Notes: a model not told the origin generated them from the letters alone. A stretch of DNA of 64,000 nt from Solitalea lacus (GCF_022014595.1 NZ_CP091740.1:3522200-3586199); one strand, 5' to 3'. Shown: positions 35,618 through 46,730, counted from the first letter of the stretch. Program-made: numbers and translations.

Positions 35618-36463
35618 TTAAAAGCTTAACTCAGCCATTACCGGAAAATGATCAGAGGGGAATTTACCATGGTAGGTATCAGTAAGCACGCCCCATTTAA
35701 GTACTTTAATGGCCTTGGATACGAAAATATGATCAATGACCTCATTTTTATCTACCTGCTTCCCGAACCCATTGAATGAGCCATTGTTAACATAGGGATA
35801 GTTAACTTCTTTAAAGGTATCTTTCAGCACACCTGAATTGGCGATATTCTTATAACATTCGCTGTCGGGTGTAGCATTAAAATCGCCGGTTAAAACAACC
35901 GGTTCATTTCCGGCAATTGCTTTGATTTTGGCTAATATCAATTTACTGCCTTCGTTACGAGCCACAACACCCTGATGATCATAATGAGCGTTAAAGAAAT
36001 AAAATTTCCGTTTTGTCTTTATATCCTGTAAATAAACCCATGAGCAAATACGGTTGCAGCAGGTAGCATCCCAGCCCAATGAAGGCTTATCGGGAGTTTG
36101 AGAAAGCCAGAAATCGCCTTTATTTAATAACCTGAACTTATCTTTCTTAAAGAAAATTGCCGAATGCTCACCTTTATCCTTACCATCATCACGGCCAATA
36201 CCATAACGTTCGTATTGCGGCATTGTATTGGTGATATCATCCAATTGGTGCTTTAAAGCTTCCTGGGTTCCAAAAACATCAAAGTCGTGAAAACGGATGA
36301 GAGCGGCAACAATCGGAGCCCTGTCAACCCATAAATTACCGGCATCACCCGGATTATCGAACCGAAGGTTATAGGTACTAACTTTTAAGGCTTGTGCGTA
36401 AGCCAGCCTTGTACAACACGCCAGTACCAGTACCAACGTGAAAAAGAAACGGTTTAATTTCAT
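35618..36463 (-). CDS. Secreted endonuclease/exonuclease/phosphatase (EEP) family protein
   Basis: 281 residues from the ATG at 36463 (MKLNRFFFTLVLVL). A signal peptide with cleavage near LAYAQA is present. The EEP fold is shown by KVSTYNLRFDNPGD, the metal-binding Glu in FGTQEALKHQ, NAHYDHQG, VLTGDFNATPDS and the C-terminal SDHFPVMAELSF. Such enzymes cleave phosphodiester or phosphomonoester bonds with Mg2+. It is the last gene of the ECF-FecR-SusC-SusD locus, after a second EEP gene, so it may act on the ligand taken up by SusCD. Substrate unknown. Confidence 0.88.
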   Translation of the reverse strand: MKLNRFFFTLVLVLACCTRLAYAQALKVSTYNLRFDNPGDAGNLWVDRAPIVAALIRFHDFDVFGTQEALKHQLDDITNTMPQYERYGIGRDDGKDKGEHSAIFFKKDKFRLLNKGDFWLSQTPDKPSLGWDATCCNRICSWVYLQDIKTKRKFYFFNAHYDHQGVVARNEGSKLILAKIKAIAGNEPVVLTGDFNATPDSECYKNIANSGVLKDTFKEVNYPYVNNGSFNGFGKQVDKNEVIDHIFVSKAIKVLKWGVLTDTYHGKFPSDHFPVMAELSF

Positions 36464-36495
36464 TGTAATGTAGTTGGGTTTTCTATATATTTTTC

Positions 36496-36563
36496 GGATT
36501 GTAGATTTCGGATTATAACATATAAGTTGTCTCAATCCAAAATCTAAAATCCAAAATCTAAAA
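36496..36563. repeat. Hairpin with internally repeated arms between the EEP genes
   Basis: The arm GGATTGTAGATTTCGGATT (36496-36514) pairs with AATCCAAAATCTAAAATCC (36534-36552) at 17 of 19 positions. The right arm continues with one more copy of the 7-bp word AAAATCt up to the next gene's stop. Confidence 0.7.
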
Positions 36564-37373
36564 TCATTTTAACTTTAATTCGGCCACTACCGGTAAATGA
36601 TCAGATGCATAGGTTTCAGAGATCACCTGATGCGATAACACCTTAATTATAGAAGGCGTATACATAATAAAGTCGATCTCCCGATCAGGATTAATCACTG
36701 GGATGGTAGGTGCACAATTTTGCATGCAGCTGCGTTTAAAGAACTGATCGGTATAATTAATGGGTTCTGAACCTGGCACGGCATTAAAATCGCCGCATAA
36801 AATTACCGGCTGTTTCTCATTTTTAAACAATTCAGCAATTTTCTGAACCTGCAGCATTCTGTTTTCAGGTTTAAGATCGAGATGGGTTGCGGCAAACTTT
36901 ACTTTCCTTCCATCTTTTAACGCTACCGTAATAACTGCTAAAGCACGCGGTTCTCCACCAGCTCCCTCTTGCATTGGTAAGGCATAAGCAACCGAATCAA
37001 GCACCGGATATTTAGAGAGCACTGCTATACCGTATTCCCCACCCTGAAAATCAATACCTTTAGCAAAGAACGAATACATACCGGTTAAACGGGCCAGCTC
37101 ACGGGCCTGGTGCATCTCTTTACCCGAACGGCTTGTATGCACATCTATCTCCTGTAAAGCAACAAGATCAGGCTTTGCGGCATTAATCACTCTGGCTATT
37201 GCAGCAAGATCTATTTTAGAACCTTCCGAAGGCGGATTGCAATGATGCACATTATACGTCATTACCCTAAGACCGGAATCTTTAGGCTTTTCATTGTTGT
37301 TGGCGGCATTAATATTTTCACCAGCTCCAATTAAAAGGAGCATCAAAAGGACTAATTTATTTATATACTTCAT
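36564..37373 (-). CDS. Secreted endonuclease/exonuclease/phosphatase (EEP) family protein, paralogue
   Basis: 269 residues. Signal peptide (cleavage near GENINAANN). Motifs in order: RVMTYNVHHCNPPSEG, DLVALQEIDVHTSRSG, the ATHLDLKPENR catalytic region, VILCGDFNAVPGSEP and SDHLPVVAELKLK. All metal and catalytic residues of the EEP fold seem present. It differs clearly from the neighbouring EEP protein, so the pair may act on different bonds of one substrate. It lies 74 bp after the SusD-like gene. Confidence 0.9.
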   Translation of the reverse strand: MKYINKLVLLMLLLIGAGENINAANNNEKPKDSGLRVMTYNVHHCNPPSEGSKIDLAAIARVINAAKPDLVALQEIDVHTSRSGKEMHQARELARLTGMYSFFAKGIDFQGGEYGIAVLSKYPVLDSVAYALPMQEGAGGEPRALAVITVALKDGRKVKFAATHLDLKPENRMLQVQKIAELFKNEKQPVILCGDFNAVPGSEPINYTDQFFKRSCMQNCAPTIPVINPDREIDFIMYTPSIIKVLSHQVISETYASDHLPVVAELKLK

Positions 37374-37447
37374 TTTAAATTGAGATTTAAACTAATCACT
37401 TCACTTTGTTAATCAAAAATTTATGTTCGTCGTTGTATGTGTTTTCA

Positions 37448-39205
37448 TTAGTTAACCCCATCCAACCAGCCTGGATTTTGGGTAAGATTTTTATTCAGTA
37501 ATCGTTCCTGAATGGGAATCGGATATAGATAATCTCTCGCTTCATCAAAAGTCTTGGCAATGCTTGGGTTTACAAGTATTAAACCGCCTGATTGATTATT
37601 TTCCAATATTATTTCACTTCCCAATTTTAGGTATTGTGGCCCCTTAGCACTCGGTTTGGTACCAGTATAAATCTCTACATCAACCTGACCATCCTTATCA
37701 AGATCATACTTACCCAGTCCTGTAAAACACATTCCTTTATATTGTTCAGCTAATAAATGCCCCTCTTTCCATCTCAACAAATCATTCCATCTAAAACTTT
37801 CCATTACAAGTTCTATTCTACGCTCCCTGCGAATTTCTAACAATATACCTTTATTGCCACCGCTTACATGCGTGTACTGTCCGGCCAAATATGAATCAGG
37901 GGTTGCATTAGCCATAGCCATATCAAGGTTAGGCATCCCTACCCTGTCGCGTAACAGCTTAACCGATTTATCAATATCAGCCTGGGTTAATTCTCCCAAT
38001 TCTGCTTTAGCCTCCGCATAATTCAACAACACCTCGCCATAACGAAACAACGGCATATCATTCGAAGATCGGTTAAACGAATCGTAGGTTTCTTCAGTTA
38101 CAAACTTAATCAACTGGTATCCGGTTACTGAAGCCCCGAATGAAGGAACCAACTTATTTGTATTGCCAATCCGGGTGTATCCGGGTGTACGTATTGTTTG
38201 CGACAAGCGGGGATCACGATTTTGTGTCTCGTCATAAAACTGCATCTTATCATAACCGGCTATATCTGTGAAGCGAGTCCCGTCTTTCATTAAATAGCTA
38301 TTTACCAGTTTCTTTTCAAGACCCGGTTTACCGTAAGATGCTGTAATTGTATAGTAGTTAAGATTATGCCATATCTGCAACTCATTACTAAAGCGTCTTG
38401 CTAGAATTATTTCCTGATCTATTGCCTTTGCTGATGAAAAAAGCTGTAAGTAGGCTTTATCAGGAGTACTTTTATAAATGCTGTATTGTTTACTATTGAT
38501 TAATTCTTCAGCAGCGGAAGCTGATTCTCTAAGAAACTTATCAGCCTCCGGTAAATTAAACTCTGTATGATATTTTCTGAATGTTCCTTCAAAAAGGCAG
38601 ATTCTTGATTTCAGCGCCAGGGCTGTCCATTTGGTTACCTGCTCTACACTCCTTGTAGTACCCAAGTTTGCAACGGCATAATTTATATCGGCAAGTACTG
38701 AGTCCATCACCAGTGTCCGTGGATCCCTGGCTTTCTGCAAAGCAGCTTCATCATTAATGTTTATCACACCCGAATACCAGGGTACATCACCAAACTTTGA
38801 TACTTTATCAAAATAAAAATAGGCGCGGAACAATCGGGCTATGGCCACGTATTTCTTCACTGAAGGACCATTGATAAACTTATTATAATTTGCCAGGAAG
38901 TAGTTTATCTTCCTTAATTCGCCCCAGGTCCATGAACCGCCCGATACTGGCACCGTACGTTTACCGGTAAGCATGTCCCCAAGATCTGTTTTCACAATAT
39001 TATCCACGTCTTCATTGTAAACTCCTTCGGCGCTTGGAAAAAGACTGTAAAAAGAATTTGTATAAAGCTGCATATCCTTCTCCGTTTTAAAGAAGTTATC
39101 CGGCGATATATCGGAAAGTGGCTGGCGGTCCAGGTAATCTTTTTTACACGCTGCTACCGACAATAGTATAGTGGCTATGATGATATATAAATTAACTTTT
39201 TTCAT
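37448..39205 (-). CDS. susD: SusD/RagB-like surface nutrient-binding lipoprotein
   Basis: 585 residues. A lipoprotein signal (LLSVAACKKDYLD) places it on the outer-membrane surface. The N-terminal SusD-like and C-terminal RagB/SusD domains are shown by LDRQPLSDISPDNFFKT, the helical TPR-like middle and LLEIRRERRIELVMESFRWN. It forms the lid over the SusC channel and binds ligand. It follows susC by 33 bp. Confidence 0.94.
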   Translation of the reverse strand: MKKVNLYIIIATILLSVAACKKDYLDRQPLSDISPDNFFKTEKDMQLYTNSFYSLFPSAEGVYNEDVDNIVKTDLGDMLTGKRTVPVSGGSWTWGELRKINYFLANYNKFINGPSVKKYVAIARLFRAYFYFDKVSKFGDVPWYSGVININDEAALQKARDPRTLVMDSVLADINYAVANLGTTRSVEQVTKWTALALKSRICLFEGTFRKYHTEFNLPEADKFLRESASAAEELINSKQYSIYKSTPDKAYLQLFSSAKAIDQEIILARRFSNELQIWHNLNYYTITASYGKPGLEKKLVNSYLMKDGTRFTDIAGYDKMQFYDETQNRDPRLSQTIRTPGYTRIGNTNKLVPSFGASVTGYQLIKFVTEETYDSFNRSSNDMPLFRYGEVLLNYAEAKAELGELTQADIDKSVKLLRDRVGMPNLDMAMANATPDSYLAGQYTHVSGGNKGILLEIRRERRIELVMESFRWNDLLRWKEGHLLAEQYKGMCFTGLGKYDLDKDGQVDVEIYTGTKPSAKGPQYLKLGSEIILENNQSGGLILVNPSIAKTFDEARDYLYPIPIQERLLNKNLTQNPGWLDGVN

Positions 39206-39238
39206 GTCTAAGCTATATTTTCAATTTATTTATTTGAG

Positions 39239-42200
39239 TTAGAATGACAAATCAATACCCAGTGAATACACTTTGCTGAAAGGATATACCCTGGCGTTGC
39301 CATCAACCGTACGCCCGTTATAATCTGAAGCGGCTTGTTCAGGATCAATATAATCGTTGTTCAACTTTGAGAACGTGAACAGATTATCGCCGCTTAGGTA
39401 TAGCCGGCATCTTGAAACCTTCAATTTATTAAGCAAAGAAGGAGGTATAGTATAACCTACTGTAAGATTCTTCATCCGGATATAGGCTAGATCCTGTATG
39501 TACCTATCATTCTTAACTTGCAGTTCTCCTCTGTCATTAAGCGCCTCATATCCCCTTAAGAGCGGGAAATAAGCATTCGGATTTTCTGGCGACCATACCT
39601 TATCCTGAAAATCTTTAGGAATAAACGAATAATATGGACGTGAATAAGGCCCCCAGAATTTATCAGCATTAGTACCCGGATACCAATTTTGACGACCAAT
39701 TCCCTGGAAGAAAACCGATAGATCAAAACCTCCCCAGTTTGCATCTGCGGTAATCCCGAACGAATAACGCGGTAAAGAATTGCCTATAACTTTAAGATCG
39801 CCATGGTCGTCAAGGGTATTTTTACCGGCATTTACCATGTTATCGCCATTCAGGTCTTTAAACTTCATATCACCGGCTAATAATTTTGACCATTGTCCCG
39901 GTGCTCTAAGCCGCTGCTGATTTACGTACGATTGATCAATCTTGTAAGCGGCCGCCTCTTCATCCGTTCTAAAATAACCGTCGATGCTGTAGCCCCAAAT
40001 CTCCCCTAATTGCTGCCCCACATAGTAATTGCTCAACAGGTTACCCGGATTATCGAAACGGGTGATCGTAGCTGTATAATCCGACAAACCTATACCGAAA
40101 TTGTACGAGAACGGTTTATTAGCAAGGGTAGTCCTGTTTTTCCAATTCAGGGCAAGTTCCCATCCTTTGGTACGCATATCGGCCGCATTTTCTCGCGGTG
40201 ATGAAGCGCCGAAAACTGCCGGCAATGTTTTTCCGGGGATCAGCATATCCTTAGTGTTTCGGATATACCAATCAAACGAAGCCGTTAACCTGTTATTAAA
40301 CATGCCTATATCGGCTCCAATGTTTGTAGAGGTCGATTTCTCCCAGGTTAGATTAGGTGATATAGGTGCTGGAACCGTTAAATATTCCAGTTTCTTTCCA
40401 TCCATAATATAATCGAGTGTTCCCCTGCCCAATAAAGGAATATAACCATAAATACCCGCTTCCTGCTGGTTGCCAAGTGAACCATAAGAAGCCCTGATTT
40501 TAAGGTCATTCATAACTTTTCTGAATTGGGTAAAGAACTGTTCTTCACTCACGCGCCATCCACCTGAAATTGAAGGAAAGAATCCAAACCTGTTTCCTTT
40601 GGGAAATTTGGAAGTACCATCATACCTGCCGTTAAACTCCAAAAGGTATTTATCGGCAAATACATAATTTACCCTTGAAAAAACACCCTGCAAGGCCCAC
40701 TCGTTAGCATTACCGCTCACCTGCTGATCACCTGAACCCAGCGTAAGATCATTTAAATCTTCCGACAACAGGTCCTTTCTGAGTCCATACATGCGTTTGT
40801 AGCTTTGCAGCTCCTGATTATAGCCGGCCATAAATTTCAACAAATGTTTTCCGACTTGTTTATCATAGCTGGCGTAAGCATTTAGAACATGACTCTGACG
40901 GGTATAATTAGTCACTCCTAATTGATCAAAGCCTATATAATCAACCACTCCCGGATAGATGGACCATGGAGCGCGCGTTCTCCGCTGAAAATCGCTGGAT
41001 GGATTATAAGTAAAGCTGTAATTACCTAATAACTCTAGTCCTTTGGCAAGCTTTGCTGAAAAACCTATGGTATTCACAAATTCGTTATTCTCCTCCCCGC
41101 CTTTTGATTTCCCATGTAACAGATCTGCATAAATTCCATCTCCTACGGTATAATTATTTAACTCCGTACGATAAGTTGCCGTACCATCAGGATTAACCGG
41201 TAGATAGGAAGGAAGTGCATGTACCGTAACCGATACGAAATTGCTGTTCACCCCCCATCCCGGATAGGTATATTTTGAAGCATTATATTGAGTGTTATTA
41301 TTTACGGTTAACCAATCAGTTAACCGACCGGTGATTTTGGACCTTAGATTATAGGTATTATATCTATCCTGATTCACTCTCATAATACCATTCTTCTCAT
41401 ACATACGTCCCGAGAGGAAAAAGTCAATTTTTTCACTTCCTCCGGATAAGTTCAGTGAATGCTCAATAGAGTTTTGGGTGTTGCGGAACATGGTATTCCA
41501 CCAATCCGTACTTCCATAGTAGACATATTGATCTTTTCCTTTACGGTTATCAATAATTACAGATGGCAGTGACTTATCGGTTTTCCTTTTTTTAAGTTCT
41601 GCGTAATCCTCATCAGTATAGCCGGTATAAGTATTACCCACTGCCCGCAAAAAAGCCTGATCGTTCAACATGGCAGCATCATAACCATCGGTGATAAAGT
41701 CTGTACGTACGGTAGGCGCTGTCCAACCAAAATTATTGCTGTAGTTTATACTGAGCTTTCCCTTCTTAGGCTGCTTAGTAGTTACTAGTACTACCCCAAA
41801 GGCTCCGCGGGCTCCATAAATGGCAGCCGAAGCAGCATCTTTTAATACCGAAATATTCTCAACATCCTTAGGATTGATGGTATTAATTGAGCCCGGTACA
41901 CCGTCAATCAGCACCAGGGGCTCTCCTCCGCCGTTTATTGAAGTATTTCCGCGGACGTTGATTTTACCCTGTGAACCGGGTCGACCATCACCAAAGGATA
42001 CGTTTACATTGGGAGCTGCTCCCTGCAGGGCCTGGGTGATATTAGCCACTGGCCGGTCTTCTATTCCTTTTGCATCAATCTGACTAATGGCTCCGGTTAA
42101 ATTCACTTTTTTCTGCGTTCCGTAACCTACCACTACTACTTCCTTCAGCTGGCTCGCACTCTCTTTCATTTTAACCATTAAGGAGATTTTCTCTCCTGCC

Positions 42201-42574
42201 TTAACCTGATAGTTATTAAAAGTTTGTGATTCAAGACCTATAAAAGTGAAGGTGAAGCTGTAAGGACCTCCTGAAGGTAACTCAGCAAATGCAAACAGTC
42301 CATTTTCATTGGTAGCAACCGCACTCGAATAGCCGGTTGCTTTATTCTCCGCCTTAACAACTACGCCTGGGAGCACCTCTCCTTTTTCATCCTGTACAAT
42401 CCCTGTAACTTTTGGGCCACCCTTTTGTGCGTAAACATTTATGCAGAGAACGCATAGTATTAAAAACATCAAACTTGCACTACACCTTTTTAAGAGCCTA
42501 CTTTTCAGACCATTACACGTCCGGATTTTCATTTTACTAAGACAAAGTATTTCCATTACATCATTTTTTAACAT
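39239..42574 (-). CDS. susC: SusC/RagA-like TonB-dependent outer-membrane transporter
   Basis: Up to 1111 residues; ATG 42532 (MKIRTCNG) is a likely alternative start, since the signal peptide (MFLILCVLCINVYAQ) comes after it. A carboxypeptidase-like domain follows directly (GIVQDEKGEVLPGVVVKAEN), then the SusC signature VVVVGYGTQKKVNLTGAISQ. The plug has VLIDGVPGSI and VLKDAASAAIYGARGAFGVV, and the C-terminal barrel ends in YSLGIDLSF. No STN domain is seen, although FecR-coupled receptors often have one. Together with SusD it imports an unknown ligand. Confidence 0.94.
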   Translation of the reverse strand: MLKNDVMEILCLSKMKIRTCNGLKSRLLKRCSASLMFLILCVLCINVYAQKGGPKVTGIVQDEKGEVLPGVVVKAENKATGYSSAVATNENGLFAFAELPSGGPYSFTFTFIGLESQTFNNYQVKAGEKISLMVKMKESASQLKEVVVVGYGTQKKVNLTGAISQIDAKGIEDRPVANITQALQGAAPNVNVSFGDGRPGSQGKINVRGNTSINGGGEPLVLIDGVPGSINTINPKDVENISVLKDAASAAIYGARGAFGVVLVTTKQPKKGKLSINYSNNFGWTAPTVRTDFITDGYDAAMLNDQAFLRAVGNTYTGYTDEDYAELKKRKTDKSLPSVIIDNRKGKDQYVYYGSTDWWNTMFRNTQNSIEHSLNLSGGSEKIDFFLSGRMYEKNGIMRVNQDRYNTYNLRSKITGRLTDWLTVNNNTQYNASKYTYPGWGVNSNFVSVTVHALPSYLPVNPDGTATYRTELNNYTVGDGIYADLLHGKSKGGEENNEFVNTIGFSAKLAKGLELLGNYSFTYNPSSDFQRRTRAPWSIYPGVVDYIGFDQLGVTNYTRQSHVLNAYASYDKQVGKHLLKFMAGYNQELQSYKRMYGLRKDLLSEDLNDLTLGSGDQQVSGNANEWALQGVFSRVNYVFADKYLLEFNGRYDGTSKFPKGNRFGFFPSISGGWRVSEEQFFTQFRKVMNDLKIRASYGSLGNQQEAGIYGYIPLLGRGTLDYIMDGKKLEYLTVPAPISPNLTWEKSTSTNIGADIGMFNNRLTASFDWYIRNTKDMLIPGKTLPAVFGASSPRENAADMRTKGWELALNWKNRTTLANKPFSYNFGIGLSDYTATITRFDNPGNLLSNYYVGQQLGEIWGYSIDGYFRTDEEAAAYKIDQSYVNQQRLRAPGQWSKLLAGDMKFKDLNGDNMVNAGKNTLDDHGDLKVIGNSLPRYSFGITADANWGGFDLSVFFQGIGRQNWYPGTNADKFWGPYSRPYYSFIPKDFQDKVWSPENPNAYFPLLRGYEALNDRGELQVKNDRYIQDLAYIRMKNLTVGYTIPPSLLNKLKVSRCRLYLSGDNLFTFSKLNNDYIDPEQAASDYNGRTVDGNARVYPFSKVYSLGIDLSF

Positions 42575-42619
42575 GTTTCATTTGCCAACAGGCAAAGCGC
42601 TGGTTTTATTTAGTTATGA

Positions 42620-43702
42620 TTATTTACTTATTGTATAGCCTTTTTTTTCATCTGTAATGACTTTCAGGTTATTCATAAGGCTAATGGCATTCAGAATCTT
42701 TATTATTGAATCTGTTTTATTTACTTCTCCGGTAAACCTGGTGGTTTTCAATAAAGGATCACATTTGATGGAAACCTGATAGATTTCGGAAAGCTGGGCA
42801 AAGACTGAAGGCAGAGGCGCTTTACTGAACAAAATCTCCTCTCCATTAATTATTATTTCTGATCTTAAATCTTCGGATACTGGAATATTTATCTTACGCG
42901 GCTTTATGGCAGATACAAGTACCTTCATCCCATTCATATCCAACTGCTGGCCTGGGTTAAGGAAAACAGCCTGCTTACTATTATTAAATGCTCCGGTAAT
43001 AGGTTTAATCACTACTTTTCCGGTAAACAATTTTACATTTACACGGGAAGTTCCTTCTACAGCGTTTATTCTAAAAGAAGTACCTAAGGCTGTGGTTGCC
43101 ACACCACCTGCAAATACAGTAAATGGTCTGCTTTTATCCTTTGCTACTTTAAATGTTGCACATCCTTTTAGTTCAATATTCCGCTGCTTATTGGTAAATG
43201 GTTGATTATACCTTACCTCGCTACCCGAAGAAAGAATAATCACCGACCCGTCATCAAGCCTGATCCGCTCATCTTCAGCTGAATTATTGGACTTAACAAT
43301 CTGTACATATTGAACAGTCTGCTTCTTCAACATATGCTGTTCAGTAATTTCAGCTACGTATTCGGCCTTATGAGGTAATGGCTTACTGAAAAAATAAGCG
43401 CTTAATGACACCAGAACAACCGATGCTGCTACTGCCGTACGTACAAGCCAGATTCTGGCGATTGACACCTGAACAGTTTGTAGGATATTTTTTAGCATCT
43501 TTTTTGACAGTTCAGTTGATACTGGATATTCCTGGATTTGTACCCATGTTTTCTCAGGAAAAAACCGATCCAGTTCAGCAGGATTATTGGCAAAATAAGC
43601 TACCAAAAGCTCAGCCTCTTCTGCTGTACACTTGTTTTCAGTGAAACGTTTAATTAATTCCTGATCAATCATCTTATTAAAATCACTTGTAATACGATTC
43701 AT
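42620..43702 (-). CDS. FecR-type anti-sigma factor
   Basis: 360 residues. The cytoplasmic N-terminal region (about 1-85) would bind the sigma factor. One membrane segment follows (about 90-105, AAVASVVLVSLSAYFF), then the periplasmic FecR domain (VQIVKSNNSAEDERIRLDDGSVIIL and the following stretch). A C-terminal DUF4974-type domain is seen in FSKAPLPSVFAQLSEIYQV. It passes the state of the outer-membrane receptor to the ECF sigma factor. It lies between the sigma gene and susC. Confidence 0.92.
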   Translation of the reverse strand: MNRITSDFNKMIDQELIKRFTENKCTAEEAELLVAYFANNPAELDRFFPEKTWVQIQEYPVSTELSKKMLKNILQTVQVSIARIWLVRTAVAASVVLVSLSAYFFSKPLPHKAEYVAEITEQHMLKKQTVQYVQIVKSNNSAEDERIRLDDGSVIILSSGSEVRYNQPFTNKQRNIELKGCATFKVAKDKSRPFTVFAGGVATTALGTSFRINAVEGTSRVNVKLFTGKVVIKPITGAFNNSKQAVFLNPGQQLDMNGMKVLVSAIKPRKINIPVSEDLRSEIIINGEEILFSKAPLPSVFAQLSEIYQVSIKCDPLLKTTRFTGEVNKTDSIIKILNAISLMNNLKVITDEKKGYTISK

Positions 43703-43829
43703 ATGAATAGTTCCCCTGCTCTTAATAATTATTTAATGGAAACTGAATAAATTGGTAATGTTATGGGGAGGAAACTAAAACTTATCAGTAGCAGCTAAGA
43801 ACCGTGCTATCTCAACCAGGGATTCGAAA

Positions 43830-44405
43830 TTAAAATATGAACAAACTGTATTTTAAAATCTTACGTAGCTGTTTTACTGCTTTTGAAATATGGTCTTCAA
43901 CAGTTTTAGAAGAAATGGAGAGTTCTGCTGCAATTTCTTTATGAGAATGCCCGTTCATTCGGCTTAACTGAAACACTTTTTTACGAATCGGTGGCAAATC
44001 ATTGATAGCCTCATTGATCTCCTCTTGCAAATACTTGCTGAAAACCAAATTCTCAGATTCCTTTATTATTTGCGAGGATTGAGTGAATTCCTCTAAAGCT
44101 TTCCTTTCATTTGCCAGCCGCCTCAGTTCATCAATCATTACCGATCTGGCAATACGGAACAATTGCACTGAAACCGGATAATCATCAGATAATTTATGGG
44201 TATTGCGCCAAAGTTTAATAAAACTCTGCTGAACTAACTCTTGGGATAGATCGTCAGATTTAGTTCGCTGAAGAAAATAAGCATATAAACGCTTGTGATA
44301 ACTTTCGTAAAGTTCTTCAAAACTTCTTACGGAGCCGCTCTTAAGACGATGTATATTCTCTTGTTCTGCCACTATTATTAACGTTGCGCAAAGCAAGCGA
44401 AACAA
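43830..44405 (-). CDS. ECF-type RNA polymerase sigma factor of the SusCD locus
   Basis: Up to 191 residues with sigma-70 region 2 (SFEELYESYHKRLYAYFLQR, then LSQELVQQSFIKLWRN) and region 4 (KKVFQLSRMNGHSHKEIAAE followed by an HTH). A GTG at 44372 (VAEQENIHRL) is a plausible true start, since this is where related sigma factors begin. It probably drives the susCD genes and is held by the FecR-type protein encoded 127 bp downstream. Confidence 0.92.
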   Translation of the reverse strand: MFRLLCATLIIVAEQENIHRLKSGSVRSFEELYESYHKRLYAYFLQRTKSDDLSQELVQQSFIKLWRNTHKLSDDYPVSVQLFRIARSVMIDELRRLANERKALEEFTQSSQIIKESENLVFSKYLQEEINEAINDLPPIRKKVFQLSRMNGHSHKEIAAELSISSKTVEDHISKAVKQLRKILKYSLFIF

Positions 44406-44652
44406 GATTGCCCAATAATTACATGAATGTTAACAAAAGATTAAGTTCAATCTGTCATATTCACAAACTTTGACTTTATGTAGTCCGATATTAGAAGCCG
44501 CACAACTACTACGTAGATGTAGATAATGTACGGATAGTGCACGGAGAATGCACTAAACTTACTCAAAGCTTTAAAAACAAATTGCTTTTTCGTTTTCAAC
44601 CGATCAATCTGGTAGACAATAAAAGGATATTAAAAATGATTAAAAAAAGGGG
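44406..44652. other. Divergent intergenic region before atpD
   Basis: Upstream region of the ECF sigma gene (minus) and of atpD (plus). It holds a small AGTGCA/TGCACT inverted repeat (44536-44554) and AT-rich sequence. I see no gene. Confidence 0.4.
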
Positions 44653-44682
44653 TTTGAAATTCTTTAAAATAATTTATCTTTG
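44653..44682 (+). promoter_or_regulatory. Promoter of atpD
   Basis: TTTG at 44653-44656 and TATCTTTG at 44675-44682, separated by 18 bp, match the Bacteroidota -33/-7 consensus well. The leader to the atpD start is about 50 nt. Confidence 0.75.
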
Positions 44683-44717
44683 CGACACTTAAAATTCAGC
44701 CTTAAAAGGCTTAATAA

Positions 44718-46244
<1,527 letters not shown>

Positions 46245-46251
46245 TCATATT

Positions 46252-46328
46252 AATTTGAGGATTTGAAAATTTGGGAGTTTGAAAATTATTCATGCTCAAA
46301 TCTTCAAATTCTCAGATTCTCAAATTTG
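46252..46328 (+). repeat. Hairpin with internally repeated arms between atpD and atpC
   Basis: The left arm (46252-46287) is built of ATTTGA-like words and pairs imperfectly with the right arm (46297-46328), built of TCAAAT/CTCAGATT words. The right arm ends only 4 bp before the atpC start, so it covers the ribosome entry region. Confidence 0.7.
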
Positions 46329-46332
46329 ACTT

Positions 46333-46584
46333 ATGACTTTAGATATTTTAACACCTGATAAAAAAGTTTTTTCTGGCGAAGTTATATCGGTAACAGTACC
46401 GGGCAAAGGTGGTTCTTTTCAAATTTGGGAAAATCACGCAGCCATCATTTCTACTTTAGAAAATGGTTTAGTAGAAATTCGTTTACCAAACAAAAATCAG
46501 GAATTATTCAACATTAAAGGTGGTGTAGTAGAGGTACTTAAAAACAAAGTGGTTTTACTTGCTGATGGTGTTGTAGAAGATTAA
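46333..46584 (+). CDS. atpC: F1Fo ATP synthase subunit epsilon (short form)
   Basis: 83 residues forming only the N-terminal beta-sandwich domain (LDILTPDKKVFSGEVISVTV, then GSFQIWENHAAIISTL). The C-terminal two-helix domain that inhibits ATPase activity in longer homologues is missing, which is common in Bacteroidota. It lies 88 bp after atpD with an intervening hairpin, and a strong terminator follows. Confidence 0.95.
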   Translation: MTLDILTPDKKVFSGEVISVTVPGKGGSFQIWENHAAIISTLENGLVEIRLPNKNQELFNIKGGVVEVLKNKVVLLADGVVED

Positions 46585-46601
46585 CATTTTAAAATGTTAT
46601 T

Positions 46602-46641
46602 AAAAATCCCGTAAGTGAAAACTTACGGGATTTTTATTTTT
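46602..46641 (+). terminator. Terminator of atpDC
   Basis: AAAAATCCCGTAAGT and ACTTACGGGATTTTT form a perfect 15-bp stem closed by a GAAA tetraloop, followed by a T-rich tail. It lies 17 bp after the atpC stop. Confidence 0.95.
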
Positions 46642-46730
46642 TACTGAGAATTGATTCGCTTTGAATCATGACAATATTGAATTCTTCGACTATTCTCGCA
46701 TTATGCATCAGTCAACCTCCCTTTATTTAA

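Noticed and set aside
36496-36563. Possible CRISPR-like repeats (AAAATCt words)
   Set aside because: Repeat units are 7 bp, without spacers of constant length, and they form a hairpin. No cas genes are nearby.
42532-42574. Longer N-terminus of the SusC-like protein
   Set aside because: The extra residues precede the signal peptide and have no family counterpart. The longer frame is kept in the annotation only because the start cannot be decided by a ribosome-binding site.
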